The notes: generated from the sequence alone by a model not told the origin. A DNA stretch of 64,000 nucleotides from Gonatopus flavifemur (GCA_018340375.1 JAFFJZ010000001.1:41966001-42030000); one strand, 5' to 3'. Positions 1-11,805 are shown, counted from the stretch's first letter. Program-made: numbers and translations.

Positions 1-115
1 AGCTCTGTCCCGGCTAAAGAAGAACTTCCTACGAATTCAATGTACATGTTGAATTCTCGCAGATTTCTATGACTGTGAAAAAGCGTTTAGTAAGAATGAT
101 CAAGTGATGATGGTT
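1..115. other. window start, no gene seen
   Basis: No supported gene. This is flank to the first palindromic element, which begins at 116. Confidence 0.5.
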
Positions 116-844
116 CCCAGACAGCACCGAAAGTTCTCAAAACGTGTCAAAAACGTGTCCATAGTCCCACAGATGTTGGTTCCCAAAAGTATATTTCCTA
201 AACATCTTGGGAACATTCATTCAATGTGCTGGAAAACACGTTTTGAGGACATTGTTGACAAATGCTATGGTACTTTTTCAGAGCGTCCTCGAAACGTTAT
301 ATGAAAACTAAGTATTTTATCTCTAACCTATACAAATTTATATTGATAGTTTTACCAGGGACAAAAGCATCGAACAACAATGCAAGTATGTTTTGTATTG
401 AATGTTTGAAAATATTTCATTCCAGCAGTTCGAAACTATTGGCAGAATATAAATTATCAAGAATTAAGTCAATGTTTTGAAATTCACATAACCTTAAAAT
501 TGGCGCGGAACAAAATTTCATTATATGCGATGTATTAAAAGGATGCAAATGTAATTTGTCAGATCCATCGATACAGGCTCCACCACAGTTCATTTGCATC
601 GGCTCTAAATGGAGAATATTGGAAGATTTGACACAAGTTTGAACGTTAACAAATTCTCATTTTCAATGTCTCATAAACGTTCCATGGAAACCTTAATAAA
701 ACTATACCAGACATTCGTACATTCCTGGTATATACGTGCGATGTTTCCTGAACGTCCCGAAACATTTTCAGAACATTCCAATGTTTCAGAAGACGTTCCG
801 AGGATGTTGATAGAACCCAATAGAACCTCCCGGTGCTGTATGGG
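116..844. mobile_element. palindromic MITE, CCCAGAYAGCAC family
   Basis: The left end reads CCCAGACAGCACCG and the right end CGGTGCTGTATGGG, which are imperfect inverted repeats. The interior holds many degenerate copies of a GAACRTYCC / ACGTTC-like motif in both orientations, so long stretches fold on themselves. The flanks TGGTT (left) and TTGGTT (right) may be a short target duplication. No coding capacity is visible; the short open frames inside are by-products of the repeats. Related elements lie at 1360-1785, 2730-2817, 2851-2937, 23625-23910, 59521-59577, 62325-62540 and 63627-63731. Confidence 0.7.
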
Positions 845-1359
845 TTGGTTCGAGTCCATAGAATAAAGAAATATATAATTAGTAATATTGAATGAGAACA
901 AAAAAACTAATCATATGTATTTTGTTTTTCACTCGTGTAAATTATAAACATTTTGACATTCATCGATACTAAAAATTTCAATGATTGATTTGGTATGATC
1001 AATTTTGTAGGTTATATTTTTAAAAAGTGCCTGAACTTCAATATTTTCTGTTAATTGAATGATAATTCGATGAACAATAGCTCGATGAACGTAGAAGGTC
1101 AGATGAATCAATCATTGAATAATTATCCATATACACATAATATGTTAGAATGATTTTTATATTTGATAAACACATGAGTTCCGTGAGAGTTCTTTAATCA
1201 TTCACGTCAAGAGTTCGCAACGACACGACTTCTGTCAATTAATGGACCGAGCTCGTCAAGAGTTCTATCAACAGGACATTAGTATACGATATCTGCGCAG
1301 CCTTCCGTTCCTTACGTTCACGTTTACGTAGCTTGTGTGTCTAGGCCATTAGGGTAATT

Positions 1360-1785
1360 CCCATACAGCACCGGGAGGTTTTCTGGACATTCCGAAAACG
1401 TGCTTGATTACACAGAGAACGTGCAAATAACGTCTCATAATGTTCTAAAAACGTCGCATGTATGTCGCAGGAACATGCAAATGTCCCGTTTAGTTCTATT
1501 CATGTCTTCTTGTAATGTTCTTGGGACGTATTCAAAGAAAGGTTTTCACGACGTTCCGCGGCGTTGCACATATGTTTTTAAAAGGTTAGTTTTCATGGAC
1601 GCACGTTTAGAAAACGCGGAAAGAACGTCCCGTAGTATATGAAAAGAACGTGCTCAGTACGTATTCATGTGCATCAAAAGCGAAGGTACTCTAAACATTT
1701 GGAAAATATGTGCCTTGGGCACCAACACACGCGGAACCAAGATTATGTTTATAGAACATTCAGACAACTTTCTGTGCTGTCTGGG
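1360..1785. mobile_element. palindromic MITE, CCCAGAYAGCAC family
   Basis: It starts CCCATACAGCACCGGGAGG and ends GTGCTGTCTGGG, with the same GAACGTCC-type internal motif repeats as the element at 116-844. The preceding 1255-1351 resembles one arm of the palindrome at 3610-3730 (shared TTACGTTCACGTTTACGT-like tract). No clear target duplication. Confidence 0.65.
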
Positions 1786-2020
1786 TTGAGAAGAACACTT
1801 GTCGATTACTTTAGAATTCTTGGTGAATGCTTTTTACAAATGCCGAGTTCTTCAGGAACTTTTCAAGAATTTCTTGTGTTATCTGGGAAGTTCTCTCAAT
1901 CCACTAGTCTCTGAAATCCTCTGAAGCACGCTGAATTGCTCTGAATTTCTCTGATTCTTCCTGAATCTCTCTGAAACGTGAAATTTTCAGAGAGATTCGG
2001 ATAGATTTTTTTTACCAGGG

Positions 2021-2292
2021 GAATGACAGTTGACCCGACTAGTTATAAGAATATAGTCAAATAAAATGGAAAATTAATCGAAATCAAAGCTTATTCAACC
2101 TTTCACTGTGAAGATGTATAGATGAAAGGTTAAGTACGCTTCGATTTCGATTAATTTTCCATTTTATTTGATTATATTTTCATAACTAGTCGGGTCAACT
2201 GTCATTCGGGTTATCATCCGGTCGGGCTATGATGCCAGTCAGACTTGAGTACCATTCGGGCTTATTACCAGTCGGGCTTACGCATACGACCG
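2021..2292. mobile_element. palindromic element with AGCCCGAC subrepeats, left end missing
   Basis: The core at 2021-2207 is a near-perfect palindrome: GAATGACAGTTGACCCGAC facing GTCGGGTCAACTGTCATTC. To its right are repeated CAGTCGGGCTT-type units, ending in CGCATACGACC. The same core and subrepeats recur at 37863-38171, where both ends are present. Here the left terminal half appears lost. The next MITE starts immediately at 2293. Confidence 0.75.
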
Positions 2293-2439
2293 CAGTGATG
2301 CCAGTATTCCCTAGAAAAATCTTCAGATTTTTTGGCATTTGTCATTTCTTTTCAAATTGTAAATATGATTGGCGGGTTGTACAAGAAATAACCAATCATC
2401 AGATGCTGAAGATTTTTCTAGGGAATACTGGCAACGCTG
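2293..2439. mobile_element. hAT-like MITE, CAGTGATGCC family, copy 1
   Basis: The terminal inverted repeats CAGTGATGCCAGTATTCCC / GGGAATACTGGCAACGCTG enclose an interior with CTAGAAAAATCTTCAG and its complement. Copies lie at 23156-23302 and 38783-38929. The flanks ATACGACC and ATACTACC are a possible 8-bp duplication with one mismatch. Confidence 0.8.
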
Positions 2440-2729
2440 ATACTACCTTCTGCGGCGCGCAGGGATGTTAAAATACACGATTCTAACGGTTTTTTTACAT
2501 TACATGTAGAAAAATGTAAAATACATCATGTAAATTACACCTTATATGTAAAAAACGTAAAATACTCAAGTTTAGTTGGTAATTGACTTGATTGCTCATT
2601 CTCAGCAATACATAAACTTTAATACTCAATTTTCAAATTATTCAGGTTATGTGACTTACAGGTTATGAATGCATAATACTTTTCGATTGATTGAACGCCT
2701 GTTATTGATGTTTAATTATTGGTAGGCTA

Positions 2730-2817
2730 CCCACACAGCACAGGAGTTGAAAAAGAATTCTCAAAAATTCATAATGAATTCTTCGCGAACTCTTTCTAAA
2801 CTGGTATACTGTATGGG
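2730..2817. mobile_element. short palindromic MITE, CCCAGAYAGCAC family
   Basis: It starts CCCACACAGCACAGG and ends CTGTATGGG, with AGAATTC-rich arms facing each other. TA lies on both sides. Noncoding. Confidence 0.6.
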
Positions 2818-2850
2818 TACATTCTAATACTGTAGAAAAACGTCCCAGAT

Positions 2851-2937
2851 CTCAGATAGCACAAGAATTTTTAAAGAGGTCTTAAAGAATACAATTTATT
2901 CATAAAGAACCCCTTAAGAATTCTTGTGCTATCTGGG
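2851..2937. mobile_element. short palindromic MITE, CAGATAGCACAAG arms
   Basis: CTCAGATAGCACAAGAATT faces AATTCTTGTGCTATCTGGG, making an almost perfect hairpin. Another palindrome abuts it on the right. Confidence 0.65.
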
Positions 2938-3214
2938 ATAACACGAAGAATTCTTTTTAAAAAAAAAAGAATAGAATTCTTCAACTCTTTTCGAATCAAT
3001 GAATTCATAAACAGCTCTGGAAAAGATCAATTTTTCGGACATTAACGAGTTCTTTGATAATATTGAAAGTATTGTTTTAGTACCCTCAAAGAACTTGTTG
3101 GTGTCCCAAACATTGAACTCCTTCAGAGCTCTTTACGGATTCATTAGTTCGAAAAGGATTCTTGAAGAATACTATTCTTATTTTTGAAAAAGAATTCTTC
3201 GTGTGTTATCAGGG
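2935..3214. mobile_element. palindromic element, GATAACACRAAGAATTCTT arms
   Basis: The left arm GGATAACACGAAGAATTCTT faces AAGAATTCTTCGTGTGTTATC. The middle shares long segments, such as GAAAGTATTGTTTTAG and AACATTGAACTCCTTCAGAG, with the element at 17796-18064. Confidence 0.7.
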
Positions 3215-3609
3215 GTTTTCTTTCCTTCCTTCCGATAGATCCCTAATGCCAATTCATTGTTAATTGATTGGGAACATTTTCAAGTGGATAAATATGTGAG
3301 AAATATTTTTCTGAACATATTCATGCACTTGAAAATGTTTCTAATCAATTAAGAATGAAATGACAATAAGGATCTGTTGGACAGAAAGAAAAGGGTTAAT
3401 TGAATCCACTGTTTATACGTTATGGATTGAAAACTCAATGTTCTCATTCAGATTTGAATTTGAAATGATAATTATTATTCTTTTTCCCGACAATTAACTG
3501 GAAACTTATAAATTATTGATTCAACTTTATAAAATATATAGAAATGCAATTTTGTGAATTTTGAATTTCGCGGGTGTAAAATACGTATGTAAATTACTCT
3601 CGATTCTTC

Positions 3610-3730
3610 AATGGTCTGTCTACATAGACAGAAAAAACGGAGAACGTAAACGTAAACGACTGCGCACAACTCATATACTGTGTCTGCGCGTCCCTTCTTA
3701 CGTTTACGTTGGTTATGTAGACAGACCATT
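3610..3730. mobile_element. palindromic MITE, AATGGTCTGTCTACATA arms
   Basis: AATGGTCTGTCTACATAGAC faces GTTATGTAGACAGACCATT. GTAAACGTAAACG and its complement lie within the arms. The core contains CGCAC motifs. Noncoding. Confidence 0.7.
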
Positions 3731-3800
3731 ACGAAAAAACTATGTATTACGTGTCAAAAACTGTGTATAATACTCTAACAACCCCATTGAACTATATAAC

Positions 3801-4015
3801 ATACTGGAAAGAGCACTGGCGAAATTTCCTATAGGATGGAAGAAGAGATCTTTCGTCAGTGTGAAATGCAAGATTGAAATAGCGTTGTTTCTTTTCAATA
3901 CATGCATCTTAAAAAGGGATGATGAGTGTAAAGGGTATCTGCTTCTTTTTCTCGCACAGTGTACTTGACTGTCTCTTTTTGACGAAAATTTTTTGAATGG
4001 TGCTCATTCCAGTAT
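3801..4015. mobile_element. palindromic element, ATACTGGAAWGAGCAC ends
   Basis: Left end ATACTGGAAAGAGCACTGG; right end GTGCTCATTCCAGTAT. The terminal sequence matches the elements at 24746-24840 and 25165-25419. Confidence 0.55.
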
Positions 4016-4018
4016 ATT

Positions 4019-4142
4019 AAGCTGACATTTCATGTGGCGTCAAGCGGCAGCGTCAACATTGGAAGAAAAGGGAGGTCCGATCGGTTGTCTTTTTTCTTCC
4101 AATGTTGACGCTGCCGCTCGACACCCCATGAAATGTCAGCTT
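4019..4142. mobile_element. palindromic MITE, AAGCTGACATTTCATG arms
   Basis: It is an almost perfect hairpin: AAGCTGACATTTCATG plus a GCGGCAGCGTCAACATT arm facing their complements. A second, related hairpin follows within 2 bp. Confidence 0.7.
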
Positions 4143-4143
4143 T

Positions 4144-4269
4144 AAGATGTAATTTCATGGGGCGTCGAGCATCAAGCGTCAACATTAGAAGGAAAGAGAA
4201 GAACTGTGTGACCTCTCTTTCTTTCTAATGTTGACGCTCGATGCTCGACGCCCCATGAAATTACAGCTT
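4144..4269. mobile_element. palindromic MITE, AAGMTGTAATTTCATG arms
   Basis: AAGATGTAATTTCATGGGGC faces GCCCCATGAAATTACAGCTT. It shares the TGTAATTTCATG terminus with hairpins at 25557-25671 and 32752-32890, whose inner arms differ. Confidence 0.7.
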
Positions 4270-4389
4270 TATACAGTTCAATGAACAACCCTGGCGGCGC
4301 GCATCGAAGTACCGCTGCCGCAAACGCACGTTGTGTAGATGCTCCTTTATGATTCGTCGATTTATGGAAAAAAAATTCGTAGTCGACAA

Positions 4390-4612
4390 CAGGGGGCATA
4401 ATCTCAAATGCAACATTCTCAAACGGATTTCAGCGCTGCCGTACGGTAGTACAGTGAATTATTCGCCATAGATACAACCAACACAAACAATGAACAAATC
4501 ACACCGATTTTCGAATTAGTGTTAGTGTATACATGTAAAATAGTTCACTGTACTACCGTATGACAGCGCTGAAATCCGTTTGAAAATTTTCTATTCGAGA
4601 TTATGCCCCCTG
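4390..4612. mobile_element. hAT-like MITE, CAGGGGGCATAATCTC ends
   Basis: The terminal inverted repeats CAGGGGGCATAATCTC / GAGATTATGCCCCCTG are flanked by an exact 8-bp duplication, GTCGACAA (4382-4389 and 4613-4620). CAGGG ends with an 8-bp duplication are typical of hAT transposons. A very similar copy at 37240-37854 is interrupted by another element. Confidence 0.9.
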
Positions 4613-4620
4613 GTCGACAA

Positions 4621-5249
4621 CACCAAACGCGGGTTTACCGAAATGTCGATGCATGCAAATCCAGCCTAAGGTATCGATACTATTTTCTCCCCCCCCCCTT
4701 TTTTTACTATTCCCATTTCCGTTTTTGACCATCCTCTCACCTGCTCTTACCACTTTATTGTTCTAATTGGTCTAATTGTCAACAATTGTCAACGATAGTC
4801 AACGAAGCCACAGGAGGCACTGTGTTTGCAGACCAAGTTCGATCGTTATGTAGTTTCCTGTACAATGATAAGCTTGAACGAAATCAAATCGATTTATACG
4901 AAATATGTGTTCCATGAATGGATTTCTTAAACACTTGAATTTTTATCTTCAAATATAAAATCATCAATGATTTTACAATTCATTCATGATTGATATTCAC
5001 TTTTTTCCTATCAGGAATAAATGCGATTAGCTGTTTGCCAATACATATTATTAACATCAATCATTTTTTATGATCCTTATATGGAATATATTACATACTT
5101 GAATAACACAAAAAAGCATGTATGATAATTCAATAACAGAAGTTTGAGAAAAACATGTAACAGTTCCCAAAGGACTTCATCGTTAAGGGAAATTTTTTAG
5201 TTCACGAATGGAATTATGATTCATTGACGCTTGAAGAAAAATAGTAAAC
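4621..5249. promoter_or_regulatory. upstream region of hyccin
   Basis: AT-rich non-coding DNA between the last MITE and the hyccin start codon. It must hold the 5' UTR or upstream exon and probably the promoter, but I cannot point to a TATA box or initiator with confidence. A poly-C/poly-T tract lies at about 4688-4705. Confidence 0.3.
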
Positions 5250-8200
5250 ATGACGGAAAGTTTGATCAACGAATGGTTGGGGGATTGTGCTGATGTATCA
5301 CCATCGGAGATACATACATTTTCAAGTACCTTATCTCAGGATACCGAAATCATAAGAGCCCTATTTACACTTCTCGAAGAGCGTACCAAATATAGTCAGG
5401 TATAAAACTTATTGTTATTAAAATTGTTTATCACAATACTACTGATATTATTCTACTTATAAATTTGATTCTTTATTTATTCTAGTTGGTGGATACGGTA
5501 TGCAATCAATTATTTAATTTTTACCGCTCGCGAGAAATAGAGTTGCAGAGATTTACTTTACAATTTTTACCAACTCTAATTTACATTTATTTGAATGCCG
5601 CCGCTCACGGTGATATCAAGGCAAGTATTACAACTCTCATTTATCTTTCGTTCCACACAAATATAAGTATGTGTAATAATATGTTTCAAAATTATGAATG
5701 AAAAGTGTGTTAAATTACATAATATAGTATAATGAATTTGCAAAATCAATCCTTGACGTGATCTGTGTTTATCCACTATTCAAAGGAGACAAAAAGCATT
5801 GGGTGGTTGTTACATAATTTATGCATGACATATCATTTATGATGCATTATGTAGGAAAGAATTTTATCTTTTCCTGTTTGATTTAATTCTTTGAGAAATC
5901 AAAATATCAAAACTATCACTTGGATACTTCATTTTTTATTCCAAAATTGAATTCAAATTTCATTAAAACTGGAAAGATGAATTCAATTACATGATTGTAA
6001 ATATCACGAGTAAATTTAATCTATGAAAACATTGATCATGAATTATATTATATCTTATAAAGAATGTTTGGTTTTTCAACAGAATTGCCGTACAGTTGAA
6101 ACTCTGTTAATAGGATTGTATAATTTAGAAGTTGTGGATAAATTTGGACAGCAGAAAGCTGTTTCTTTTAGATTACCATCGCTCGCTATGTTATCCATAT
6201 TCCACGAGGTGTGTATTTCAAATTTTGCCTTCAAAATTCATGAACTTTGTTACAACAATCTAAAATATCTGATACCTGATTCCGCTAAAAAATAAAATAC
6301 GTTTGCATTTCAACTAATGCAATAATGTAATCGACATTTGTTGAACTCATAAAAAGCTTCACAACTCTCATTCAAAATCAATTTTGTATTCTCTCTGAGA
6401 AGAGTAACATGAAGTTGCTTAGTTTTGTAGGATTGATTTGAATTCGAGGCTGAATCGTATGTTCTCTATTTTTTTTTCTCATCATCGTTTGATTTATAGC
6501 CTACAAGTTTAGCGCCTGCTTCTCTTACCGAAAACGCAGTTCGAAGATTCGAAGAATGTAATACCAAACTCGTTAGTTGGGGTCCTTTACAGCAAGTGGA
6601 AACTCTTAATGCTCAAAACAGACTCAAAGTGATGACTGCTTTACTTTTCATTTATAATCAACAACTCGGATATATGAATAAGTTTGCGTTAGAACAGCTT
6701 TGTAAAGTAGTCACAAAGTATGTTTTCATTTTTGATCCTTGAAAAAAAAAAACATTCCATCGATCAACCTCATAAGTTTTCATATAAATTTAGATTAGTT
6801 ACACAAGGATTTACAAAACCTGGTCATCATCAACGTTCTTCCTACGGAAGTGAGTCAAGTTTTGTTCCTCGATTATTACCACGCATACCAGTATCCAGTC
6901 AGTTTCTTTTAGAATTTCTTCATGCAATATATTATGCTATGTGAGTAAAATTCTTCATTTAGTCATATTAAAATAATGTTTATTGCTTCTAAAAAAAACA
7001 CTGCAATCGATGGAATTCACGTAGAATTTAGATGGAGAATCGGTAGCTCGATGAAGAAGCAACGTGCCACATAGCAATTCGTGTCTCAAGATGTCATATG
7101 CAATGCGTTTAGATATCTTTTGAACGTTTGAAACGAATCTAACAGATATTTTGAGGTATAAATTGTTACACAGGTGTGGTATTCCATCGGTGGCGGTGCT
7201 GTACAGGTTAAAATATAGTATCTCGGAATATAATTATATAAATTTTCAGTCTCAAACTATTAACTTTGATACAAAAGAATTTGTATCACTTTAACAAGAT
7301 ACGAATGCACAGATAGCTCTGTCTGGTAGAATATTCTTTTTGAACAAATCACTCGAGATTGAGAAGTAGCTACTTGTGCACTTGTATTCTAAACATTGTT
7401 TTATAAAAAAAAGAGTTAATGAAAATTATAATACAACATCCACAGGTATAATGATTGTTGGTACGTAGGAAATCAAGCAGTAGAGGATGTTCATAATAGA
7501 GCATGTTACGAAGCTTACCCCGATGTCATGCTGGTGACAAATGCGATAAGAAATTCAGCAATTTCTGGACCTTCGGGTAAATATCTTGATCATTTTTATT
7601 CCTTCGACGTATATGACTCGTGTGTCGATATGGTGTATATTACAGGTCAATCCAACGACGGTTCTCTGGGAATCAGTATTGCATTATCTCCCGCTACTAC
7701 AACCCCAGCTATTTCTAAGTCCATGATCACAAACGCTTCCTTTCGCACCAAAAAGTTACCAGGTATGTTGATACAACTAAGTACGTTTTCAAATGTAATT
7801 ATTTTAGAAGATGATGATTTTTGAAAATTTGAGTGATAATAGTTTATCGAGTTTCGTAGCATATGAGAATGACTATTTTCTTCTAGAAATTAGTTGACGT
7901 GGTTTGAAAATTCAAAGTTTTCGTAAACATCAACGCATGATCGAATGATACAGATTTGTTACAATTCTGCACACAAAATATATATTCATACGAAACACAT
8001 TATCAATATAACCAATTGGTTGTTATATACAGAGTAGTGTCTCAAGAAAAACTACCCGCCTTTCATCAGTATATTCTTGAGAGAACCTGAACAACTTTTT
8101 CCTTCACCACTTTTATCGATCTTTAAATTAATCAATGTTCTCGCCACTTGAATATGGTCAATTTATTTCGTTTTTATCACTCAAAAATTGAACTTCGAAT

Positions 8201-9049
8201 TGAAAAGTGTGAAGATCAAAGTGTTTGAGCTTTCTTTTAAGAATACACTGAGGAAAGGCGGAAAGTTTGAACTCGGATACCCTCCCAATCAACATATACT
8301 ATATATATATATATATATATATTTCTACTCATTCAATTTTATCCAAATTTCGGCATTTTCATGGCATGGAATGAACGAGAGGATAATATTCTCAGTGGAC
8401 GAGAGATCAAAATTTAACTTACTATTTTAAACAACTTCCACAATATAATTTATTAATGTGAAAAAAAAAATATTCAATGAACGTCTGTTGGTTCTGTGTA
8501 CGCGTGTCGTCAGACGATCTGGATGAGAAGTTATTTGACGTCGAATTAAATGGTACGCAATTCGAAGAACAAAGCCAACAATCAACGGTAACAAGCAGCG
8601 GCACGAAACGTCGCATGTGGCGTTGGAAATATGCATTTCCAAATTCATCAATCGAGGAAGATGAAAGAGCTAATTCTTCTCTAGAAGGCTCTAGACGAAG
8701 TAGCACGTCCAGTAATCAAAATTCACCAGGAAAATCTCCCAAAAAGATGACTAAAGATGCGTCACACAAGAAATGTGAAACCCCTGATATCGCTGAAGAG
8801 AATACACCGATCTTTCGTAGAAATCGAAAAGAATCCAAAGATAAAATCGATTCCGTTCATAACGAAAATCGAACCGGCATAGGAGCACACTTATACAGTG
8901 TATTAGAAGAACAAGCTCTCGGAGAGATGATCGAAGAATCGATGGAAAATATTTGTACGAGAAGCAATACTCCGATTAATCTTTTTTCAACAAATATATG
9001 GTACAAAACGTTGTATAAGAAAACAAAAAGCAAACACATTCACTCATAA
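5250..9049 (+). CDS. FAM126A: hyccin (FAM126), PI4-kinase complex scaffold
   Basis: Hyccin stabilises the plasma-membrane complex of PI4-kinase III alpha with TTC7 and EFR3, which makes PI4P. Nine exons join in phase: 5250-5399, 5486-5620, 6083-6208, 6500-6717, 6794-6940, 7174-7206, 7446-7576, 7646-7762 and 8514-9049, giving 530 residues, close to vertebrate hyccin. Recognisable family segments are INEWLGDC near the N-terminus, the IGLYNLEVVDKFG stretch, FLLEFLHAIYYAM followed by CGIPSVAVLYR, and a charged, serine-rich C-terminal tail. The second intron appears to start AAG|GCAAGT (GC-AG), because the phase fits only there. Exon 6 is a 33-nt micro-exon. AATAAA at 9351-9356 fits this end. A longer form could skip the stop by splicing near 8954 to 11806. 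Confidence 0.93.
8296..8322. repeat. (TA)n microsatellite
   Basis: A run of TA dinucleotides inside the hyccin intron between exons 8 and 9. Similar short TA runs occur near 18365, 57840 and 60220. Confidence 0.9.
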
Positions 9050-9350
9050 TGAAACCAATCACCGAACACGCTAATGTATAATCGTTCAATTAGTTGCCAT
9101 GATGTATTCAGCACATTTATGACGCTATATCCTCCACTGTACTTCGAATATAATTGCTCGAATACGTGTGCATGTGTGAAGATGGAGTATCGTTTATAGT
9201 ATACAGTATAATATAATTGGAGAACCGAATGGATAAAAATGTCATAGAACAAAAATCCATATTTTTTCTTCAAATTTTAGAAAACGGACAAAATTTTGCT
9301 ACGTAGTTCTTAAATAACTGAGCAATGATTACAAATTTTAAATATATAGC

Positions 9351-9356
9351 AATAAA
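9351..9356 (+). terminator. polyadenylation signal for short hyccin form
   Basis: AATAAA about 300 bp after the stop at 9049, followed by a GT-rich stretch. Confidence 0.5.
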
Positions 9357-10007
9357 GTGTACTGCTAGGATTTGGCTGTTTATTATCGTTTGCATCATTC
9401 TTAGGAATCATTTGCAGTTTCAATTTTAGCAATGTACTCCATTATTGCGGATTCAAGGTTTTTATTTATTGCTTAGTTGATCTGAAAGTACATAGCACAG
9501 TTTTGCCCATTCCTTGAAAGACTCCATGGTCCTTAACACAAAAGGTTTTTTGCACATTTGAAATCGCGAATGGACCATGATTTTTCCCCCAAAAATTCAC
9601 TTTTCGGTTACCAGTAGCCACGAACATTGGCATTGGCTGTTCCAATGTTTTTGAGCTATTTGGGAATTTGGAAGGTCGTACGTTAATCCACTGTACAAAT
9701 TTCCAAACAATTTCAAGAGATAATTTAGTCTATGGTGCATAATTAACAGTCCATTTAGGATTCATCGATATATTTACATAAGTTTTTACATAAGAGGGTG
9801 TATTTTCAAACACACAGTATTTGTCTTGATCACCTATCCCACGTTTATTCTTATTTGAATTTGTAAATGTATTGCATGTTTTGAAATAAGAAACGCACAA
9901 TAAAATCACGTAGAACTCTACAGCTGTATGAATAATGAACAGAAAGTAAATCAGATGAAGCCATCGAGACTTTGACATGAAATATTTGCATTCAGCGCAT
10001 CAGGGTT
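9357..10007. other. non-coding stretch, nothing recognised
   Basis: No gene or clear repeat. It is intronic if the long hyccin form exists. Confidence 0.4.
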
Positions 10008-10934
10008 AAGGGGTTACGCTACGATTTTTTTTTCTTACCACAAATCATTATTCAATACAATGAAATTACTTTTTTTTTAATTTTGGTAAAAACAGTATTC
10101 AAAATACAGCTTGATTTTCGAAGACGCCTCGAAAAAAAATGTCCTTGCGGTAATCAAGATAACTCGTGATAAAATTATCTGAGATCAAGAAACCAACAAG
10201 TTTTTTGTAGTAGATGACTGTAGCTCGTCATTGAACGGAGGAATTTAAAAAATATTGAAAATTGAATTTTTGGTGATGTTTTGAAAAAAAATTCCGAATT
10301 TCCGCAAAAATTTCGCGATTTGGAATGTTGTAAAAAAAATTGTAAACCATGAAATAAAAAATCCTTTGTTCAATCATTAGTCAATAGTATTAAGAATAAT
10401 TGTGCAACATTTGGTGGAGATCGGATAGTTAGTTTTTGAGAAATCGTGACTACCGACCTCAAAAAAGTAATTTCGAGAAAAACGCGTTTAAAGTTTCAAG
10501 TACTTGTTAAATGTAAGAGTCCCAGTAGCACAACAAACAATAAGAACGTAGAAGGTTTCATAAAGGCAGATGATATAGCGATACCAACTCTCTATACTGG
10601 TTTCGTTTGATATCTTCTAGATTCTTTGTCACATCGACTTGAAATTTTGGGAATACATTCTTGAAGCGTTGTACTATCGAATAAAAAATCGATTCTTCGA
10701 AACCCTGGTTAAAAAAATCCATAGAATCTGATGACATGAAATTGAATGGGACTTGGTTAGAACATTGTACAAAATTCAATCAGAATCACATTGAAGAAAT
10801 ACTTTCATCTGATTAAACCTCATTGACAAATGCTTGAATAAGATTTAGTCAGAACATTGTACAAGATTCAATGAGATTTGGCGAGAATCGATGGTTTTTT
10901 TAACCAGGGAAGTCTGAAGGTAGCGTAACCCCTT
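10008..10934. mobile_element. non-autonomous DNA transposon, GGGGTTACGCTAC ends
   Basis: The ends AAGGGGTTACGCTAC and GTAGCGTAACCCCTT are perfect inverted repeats. A segment around 10380-10500, read on the minus strand, resembles sequence 3' of the transposase pseudogene at 45026-45150: both have AACTTT, then AACGCGTTTTTCTCGAAA, then a CACGAT-TTTC-AAAACTA stretch. The element may therefore be a deletion derivative of that family. Flanks TTAA (left) and TTGA (right) might be a decayed TTAA duplication. A further insertion may lie at about 10515-10910. Confidence 0.7.
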
Positions 10935-11030
10935 GAATTGTTTTTTGAATGAAGTTGAGTATATTGGAACTGCAATTCCATTCAATTCACATTATTTGCT
11001 TCTCAAATGCGAGTACCGAATATTGAAAAA

Positions 11031-11522
11031 AGGCTCTGTCTAGAGACACGCTAACCTGTCTTTAACTGTTAAATTCAAGACACGTGAATTCTCAAATTCT
11101 CGAGAATATAGTGAATCCTTGAAGGATCAACCACAGACAGGCGAAATTTCGCGTGTATCGGTCTTAACCCTTCAAGTACACACAGGTGCGAATTCGCATC
11201 AAGCATTTTAAGACTTTTCGTTTTCCGTCAAAAATTGACTTTATTCTCGTGTTTTTTTCACAGATCAAATGAAATGTTCGTGAATTTTCTTCCATACCAC
11301 GTTAATTTGCACAGTTTTCCCTTCAAATTGAAAAAAAAGTAAGGTCAAATTGGTCGAACAGGAACCGAGTTATTAACCGGTGAAGTTGCGTGGTGCCAAT
11401 TCGCATCTATGTGTACTCCGAAGGTGTGAAAGGATGTGTGTACTTGAAGGTTTAAAAATTCTATACACGTTTCTCGCATTCAAAACTCTGAGACAATTTA
11501 GCGTGTCTCTAGACAGAGCCTC
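11031..11522. mobile_element. MITE with GGCTCTGTCTAGAGACACGC ends
   Basis: GGCTCTGTCTAGAGACACGC faces GCGTGTCTCTAGACAGAGCC. Internally TGCGAATTCGCATC and TGCCAATTCGCATC face related sequence. Non-coding. Confidence 0.8.
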
Positions 11523-11805
11523 AAAAAAAAATCGTATTACACTCATCAATAATTCTTATTCAGAAGCACAAGCTGAATACTGTTATCGAGATGATATAAC
11601 AGTTGCAATATTTTGGAATTGATTAATTTTCATGATAGCTTGTACGAGGACGCGATATGAGGATTTTTAAAAGCTCAGAATGCCGCATAGCACGTTCTTA
11701 TATTTCTTACTCGGTGCGCTAAAAAGCAACATAAGCAAAAGAAAAAAAAACATACTTTGTTCTTTGATCGATCATTCAATTGAACCTATAACGTCTATTT
11801 TACAG

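Noticed and set aside
845..860. GGTTCGAGTCC, like a tRNA T-loop
   Set aside because: No acceptor stem, anticodon arm or D-arm can be fitted around it; it lies at a MITE boundary.
104..901. Several 60-90 residue open frames
   Set aside because: They are created by the motif repeats of the 116-844 foldback element; no conserved protein content.
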